Shown here piece by piece: positions 31,701 to 34,433 of a DNA stretch of 34,433 bases. The translations under genes and the position numbers were made by a program. Under the pieces are notes generated by a model. That model was not told the origin of the DNA, did no database searches, and saw nothing but the letters and a program-made list of their open reading frames with translations. The stretch is taken from the NCBI GenBank assembly GCA_027062325.1, contig JAMOTN010000044.1:1-34433 (forward strand), in the 5' to 3' direction. The stretch comes from a bacterium (GTDB lineage: Bacteria; JAMOTN01). Each line of letters opens with the position of its first letter. Position 1 is the first letter of the stretch.

Positions 31701-34433
31701 CATTTGGCTCGCGAAGTGTTGGTTGAGTTGAATGAGTGGGAGAGAGTTTATGAACTGGCAAAAAGGGAAGAGGATTGGGAGTTGCTGTATCATGCTCTTG
31801 CTGAGTTGTATAAGGTTAATGATAAATATTCATTAGAATACGAAAAAATTGTTTTCTTTCGTGATGATGAAGAAGCTGCCAAGAAGATTTACCAAAAGAC
31901 TAATGATGAATGGTTGTTAAGGGTAATAAAGGCTGTTAAATATGCAGAGTTTACAGAAGATGAAACAGCAGAGAACCTTAAAGGTGACTCTTTGTGGCAA
32001 AAGGTTTATAACGCTTTAAGAGGAACAAGAGTGGTTCCAGATTTACCTGAGGATGTAAAAAAGAGAGTAGAACTAATAAATATGTGGAGAAATGATGAGT
32101 GTAAACGTTTTGAAAAAGAAGCACTAGCTTGGTTAGAGAGACATCCGTTTGATGAAAGAATTAGATTTCAATTTTTTGCTTGTGTGGGGGAGATAAATTC
32201 GCTTTATAAATACGTAGATATATATGTTCCAGAGGCTGCTGTGGTGATAGCTAGGATGTATATAAAGAAGAAGCGTTGGAAAGATGCAGAAAAACTCCTT
32301 GCACGCTTTAAAGATTACTCAAGTGTGAAAAAACTTTATGCTTATGTACTTTATCAAGAAGGGAAGTTCAACGAGGCACTACGCGTGTTGGATGATATTA
32401 AGGAAGAGGATGATGTGAAGCTTTTGAAGGCTAGAATTTACTACTTGGCAGGTGAATTTGAAAAGGCTAGTAAGTATTATTGTGAACTTTACGGGAAGTT
32501 GACCTCTGCAGAAGTTTACGAACGATGCGGCGATTGGTGGGTGAAAAGCAGCGATTATCTAAGAGCAAAGGAAGCTTATGAAAAAGCATATGCCTTGACT
32601 CCAACTGCTTATTTAGCTGCTAAATTAGGGGGCGTTTACAGGATCCTTGGGGATTTGGAAAAAGCAGCATTTTATTATCGTAAAGGGAAAGATTATCTTT
32701 CTGCTGCAGATTGCTATGTTGAAATGGGAGAACTTGAGGATGCGTTAGAAACATTGATTCCAGAGGTTGAGATGGCTAATCCAGAAGCTGTTGAATTGGC
32801 CTTTAAAATTGCCTCCCAACTTCAAAAATGGGATTTTATTCTGAAATATGAAAACTTCGCTACAACTCCTGCTGCTCAAGTTTATGCTGCTCTTGCCAAT
32901 GTTGAAGCAGCAGATCCCGAAAGGGCTTTGTTATTGATAAAAGATCTCCCAGATTCGGCTGAACTTGATTATTTGAAGGGAAAAGCTCATTTTAAACTGG
33001 GAGAGTGGAAAGAGGCAGTATATCATTTTGAGAGAGCTTATAAAGAATTAGAAGGGGATAACTACTTGAAGTATTTATTTGCAGTGAGCCTTAAGAATTT
33101 TGGGGATTTTGATAGGTCAGAGAAACTATTTGAGGAACTATTGAAGACAGAATTTGATGAGCAGGCTCAGTTAAATTTGGCGCAGATTTGGGAAAAGTTT
33201 GGCAAATGGGATAAGGTCATATTGCTAGATGATGAAAAAGTTTTGAAGTTTAAGGCTAAGGCTCTGTTTAAACTTGGGAAGTTTAAGGAATTTTTGAGTC
33301 TTGTTGAAGGGCGGTTTGAAGATGAATTTATTGAGGAGTTGAAAGAGGTTTATTATCGCTTAGGAAATGTTGAAAAGTTGAAGGAGATTTATTTTAAGAC
33401 TAAGGATTCCAAGTTAGCAGTTAGAATAGCTGAAGTATTGATACGTCTTGAGAGGTACGATGAGGCAGATAGAGTTTTGAAAAGTATTCCAGATGATCCG
33501 TATGTAATGCTGTTGAGAGGAAGAATTGCAAGAAAAAGAGGCAAGATATCGGAAGCTATAAGTTACCTCAGAAAAGCTGAAATGGCAGGAGTTGAGGGAG
33601 TATATTACGAGCTTGGGAAAGTTGCTCTTTTGAGAAAAGATATTAATCAGGCAATAAGTTACTTTGAAAGAAGCTTAGAGGTACACCCTTCTGTAGTTGA
33701 TGCTAAGAAGGAGCTTGGAAAGTTAGTTGGAGGAGAAAAGGGATTTGAGCTGCTGCTTTCTTATTGGAGAGATAGAAAGGATAAGGAAGTTGTGCCTATT
33801 CTTTTGAGTTTAGCTTTAGAGCTTGGAAAAGAGGCTGAGGTGAGGGAAGTAATTGAGTATCACTCTTGGCGTGGAGGATTGTCAAGTAGGATTTATGAGA
33901 GGCTTGGGGAATTTGAAAAGGCTGCAATGTGCCTAAATGATGATGGAGAAGAGGGAGAGAGAAAAGTAGAGCTGCTTTTGAAAGCTGGAAAAGTTGAAGA
34001 GGCAAAAAAATTGGCTTTGGAAAAGGGGATAAAGAGTGGTTGGAAAATAGTGAGGAAAGAGCGGGACTTTGAATTTGCCAAGCTTTTAGACTCTAGGGGA
34101 ATACCATGCGAGGATAAAGAGTTGTATGTTGAGTTTTTAAATTGGAAGGGTGATTATGAAGGAGTGATAAGGTATTGTGAGAAAGAAGGTTTAAAAAATA
34201 GCCAATACTTTGTAAAGGCATTGTTGGAAGTTGGAAGGGGAAAAGAAGCGGTTGAACTTGCAAGGAGGATGGGATACGATAACTTGGCAAAAGATATAGT
34301 GGAGAAGCTAGCAAGAGTGAGTTTGGAGAATAGGATGTGGAAGGAAGCGGTAGATCTTGCAAATAGACTGGAGGGTAAGGATAAATACCTAATATTGTAC
34401 GAAGTTGGTAAAAAAGTGGTAGTGCCAACTTGG
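28734..34433 (+). CDS. Giant HEAT-TPR solenoid protein, 3' end outside window
   Basis: One open frame of 1,900 codons without a stop, running off the window. ATG 28734 follows AGGGAGGAG. Residues 1 to about 420 are HEAT repeats (DVRKEAIEALAKI, VVRAEAVKALGRIG, LVRLEAVNALANIG, EVRERAAQILHSFG). From about residue 423 (SHLELSRLYFEREEWEVAIEEASKVLEIEPYNVEARKIIGFSWYKLGKAAKAFDWL) it becomes a TPR or TPR-like helical array that continues to the last visible codon, with clear repeats such as ALEKAYALTPTAYLAAKLGGVYRILGDLEKAAFYYRKG-type units near 1285-1330 and others near 1620-1660. No signal peptide, transmembrane segment or enzymatic motif was seen, so it is probably a cytosolic scaffold. Function unknown. 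Confidence 0.9.
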   Translation, partial: MREEALVKMFDESKLEEKLKLLDKYSSRDDGLELLFKAAEDKHPLVREKAIQALARWTTSQVSEFLSRRLDDSNHRVKLAVVKALSQIGDDTAVVALIRALGDEAFDVRKEAIEALAKIKDERALKDLEARLDVAEATEAVCILKAISEIGGMVEVSKVSKFLNNMQVLERLIDFVGYSYEIFTEVLKRFDLLTDEAKAKFIGECARVGFVLPREIEEKLFESEHYLVRVAVVEYLALRGDLSFAERFVVDDHVEVRKKVAYVLKNFGEMALTYLRKLIKDESFVVRNVAAISLASVAGDDEFVEDIDRIDNFSVDARTAVAKALARIATQRSVELLKCLIKDGAPVVRAEAVKALGRIGTKELVSIIVQALSDESSLVRLEAVNALANIGSQEAIVQLTVALKDKSEEVRERAAQILHSFGKTTFYSHLELSRLYFEREEWEVAIEEASKVLEIEPYNVEARKIIGFSWYKLGKAAKAFDWLLECVDKLNVDEKLKFVDVALEVGRVEKAADILEEALSTDYRLDVSIKLLDVYLKMGILGKAKDLINTLKLEGVDTSYWEAKLYLEEGKLDAALKVAKENDYWDVITEVALRKRDTEQIIKLLEKDIPASALERIAEWILQNDARDLMERFTRAVIPSNDVLKKYMAIFYRKLEKFVYEYKILKELPFDNDRLSYLAVEFREVGEVVPEEELKGKILYRYLAWKGDWKRLASFVAKNDKDSFLYYLKALARDYNFEKLKDEARGEVAEFVLAVYTNISQAAEFLRRQPAYWRILERDEKIPILYVMSEEDVDELPMDFEDVCWFKYLKTSKIDDYLEDLMAYRQQEKRMVDVLFGKVSATIEDIEWLLRFDAKTVADCISVEVLEELDGDEILSFGRLGEVATVFMDKLAYAACNLGLWDKCSSWARGELKLKALFEQKRYEDVVKEAEKLLAEGTELSRTIRVLVALSYAKLGNWHRAHSLITKEEAVEEGLGVEWAEWAYRVGKKHLAREVLVELNEWERVYELAKREEDWELLYHALAELYKVNDKYSLEYEKIVFFRDDEEAAKKIYQKTNDEWLLRVIKAVKYAEFTEDETAENLKGDSLWQKVYNALRGTRVVPDLPEDVKKRVELINMWRNDECKRFEKEALAWLERHPFDERIRFQFFACVGEINSLYKYVDIYVPEAAVVIARMYIKKKRWKDAEKLLARFKDYSSVKKLYAYVLYQEGKFNEALRVLDDIKEEDDVKLLKARIYYLAGEFEKASKYYCELYGKLTSAEVYERCGDWWVKSSDYLRAKEAYEKAYALTPTAYLAAKLGGVYRILGDLEKAAFYYRKGKDYLSAADCYVEMGELEDALETLIPEVEMANPEAVELAFKIASQLQKWDFILKYENFATTPAAQVYAALANVEAADPERALLLIKDLPDSAELDYLKGKAHFKLGEWKEAVYHFERAYKELEGDNYLKYLFAVSLKNFGDFDRSEKLFEELLKTEFDEQAQLNLAQIWEKFGKWDKVILLDDEKVLKFKAKALFKLGKFKEFLSLVEGRFEDEFIEELKEVYYRLGNVEKLKEIYFKTKDSKLAVRIAEVLIRLERYDEADRVLKSIPDDPYVMLLRGRIARKRGKISEAISYLRKAEMAGVEGVYYELGKVALLRKDINQAISYFERSLEVHPSVVDAKKELGKLVGGEKGFELLLSYWRDRKDKEVVPILLSLALELGKEAEVREVIEYHSWRGGLSSRIYERLGEFEKAAMCLNDDGEEGERKVELLLKAGKVEEAKKLALEKGIKSGWKIVRKERDFEFAKLLDSRGIPCEDKELYVEFLNWKGDYEGVIRYCEKEGLKNSQYFVKALLEVGRGKEAVELARRMGYDNLAKDIVEKLARVSLENRMWKEAVDLANRLEGKDKYLILYEVGKKVVVPTW

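Overview
The window is ordinary bacterial chromosome of roughly 40% G+C by eye. Its coding strands are purine-rich and it uses strong GGAGG-type ribosome binding sites with some GTG/TTG starts. The set of GroES/GroEL, HrcA, GrpE, DnaJ, TadA, DXP synthase, TlyA, CheR/CheY, a methyl-accepting chemotaxis protein and a type IV pilin-like protein makes it a bacterium. The archaeal-type (MNS/STAND-like) ATPases and the split transketolase are common in deep-branching anaerobes and thermophiles, so that lifestyle is plausible, but I cannot place the lineage from this window.

Layout. 1-2062: two tandem, partly near-identical archaeal-type ATPase genes with a mosaic pattern (conserved NTPase module, diverged C-terminal third). 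2248-4391: groES-groEL behind a sigma70-type extended -10 promoter overlapped by a diverged CIRCE operator, closed by a terminator. 4496-6308: hrcA-grpE, then a bidirectional terminator. 6473-8014: a chemoreceptor on the minus strand, the only minus-strand gene. 8152-9177: dnaJ; there is no dnaK in the window. 9300-10361: tRNA-Ser(GCU), tRNA-Arg(ACG), tadA, tRNA-Ser(CGA), tRNA-Pro(GGG). The tRNA substrate of TadA sits directly in front of tadA.

10538-18790: a same-strand run of dxs (isoprenoid/thiamine/PLP precursor), tlyA (rRNA 2'-O-methylation), a HEAT-repeat protein, cheR and a single-domain response regulator. After a gap come a PilX-like pilin with a very large exported domain and a PPC/DUF296 protein. 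18955-23708: the two halves of transketolase, a terminator, an aspartate aminotransferase-type enzyme, a HutP-family protein and a lone MalK/UgpC-type ABC ATPase. 23771-28681: an exported protein resembling DUF3352, holo-ACP synthase, bifunctional NAD(P)HX epimerase/dehydratase and a 404-residue HEAT-repeat protein. 28734-end: one uninterrupted frame of at least 1,900 codons, HEAT repeats followed by a very long TPR-like solenoid, running off the window.

Themes: a protein-folding stress regulon with its own repressor and operator; a signalling/pilus block pairing solenoid scaffolds with chemotaxis-type enzymes; and central metabolism (transketolase, DXS, aminotransferase, NAD(P)HX repair). 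No insertion sequence, phage gene, CRISPR array or rRNA was seen. The best candidates for undescribed biology are the giant HEAT-TPR protein with its smaller HEAT partner, the HEAT-CheR-CheY module, the mosaic ATPase pair and the HutP-like protein that appears to lack the known metal-ligand histidines.
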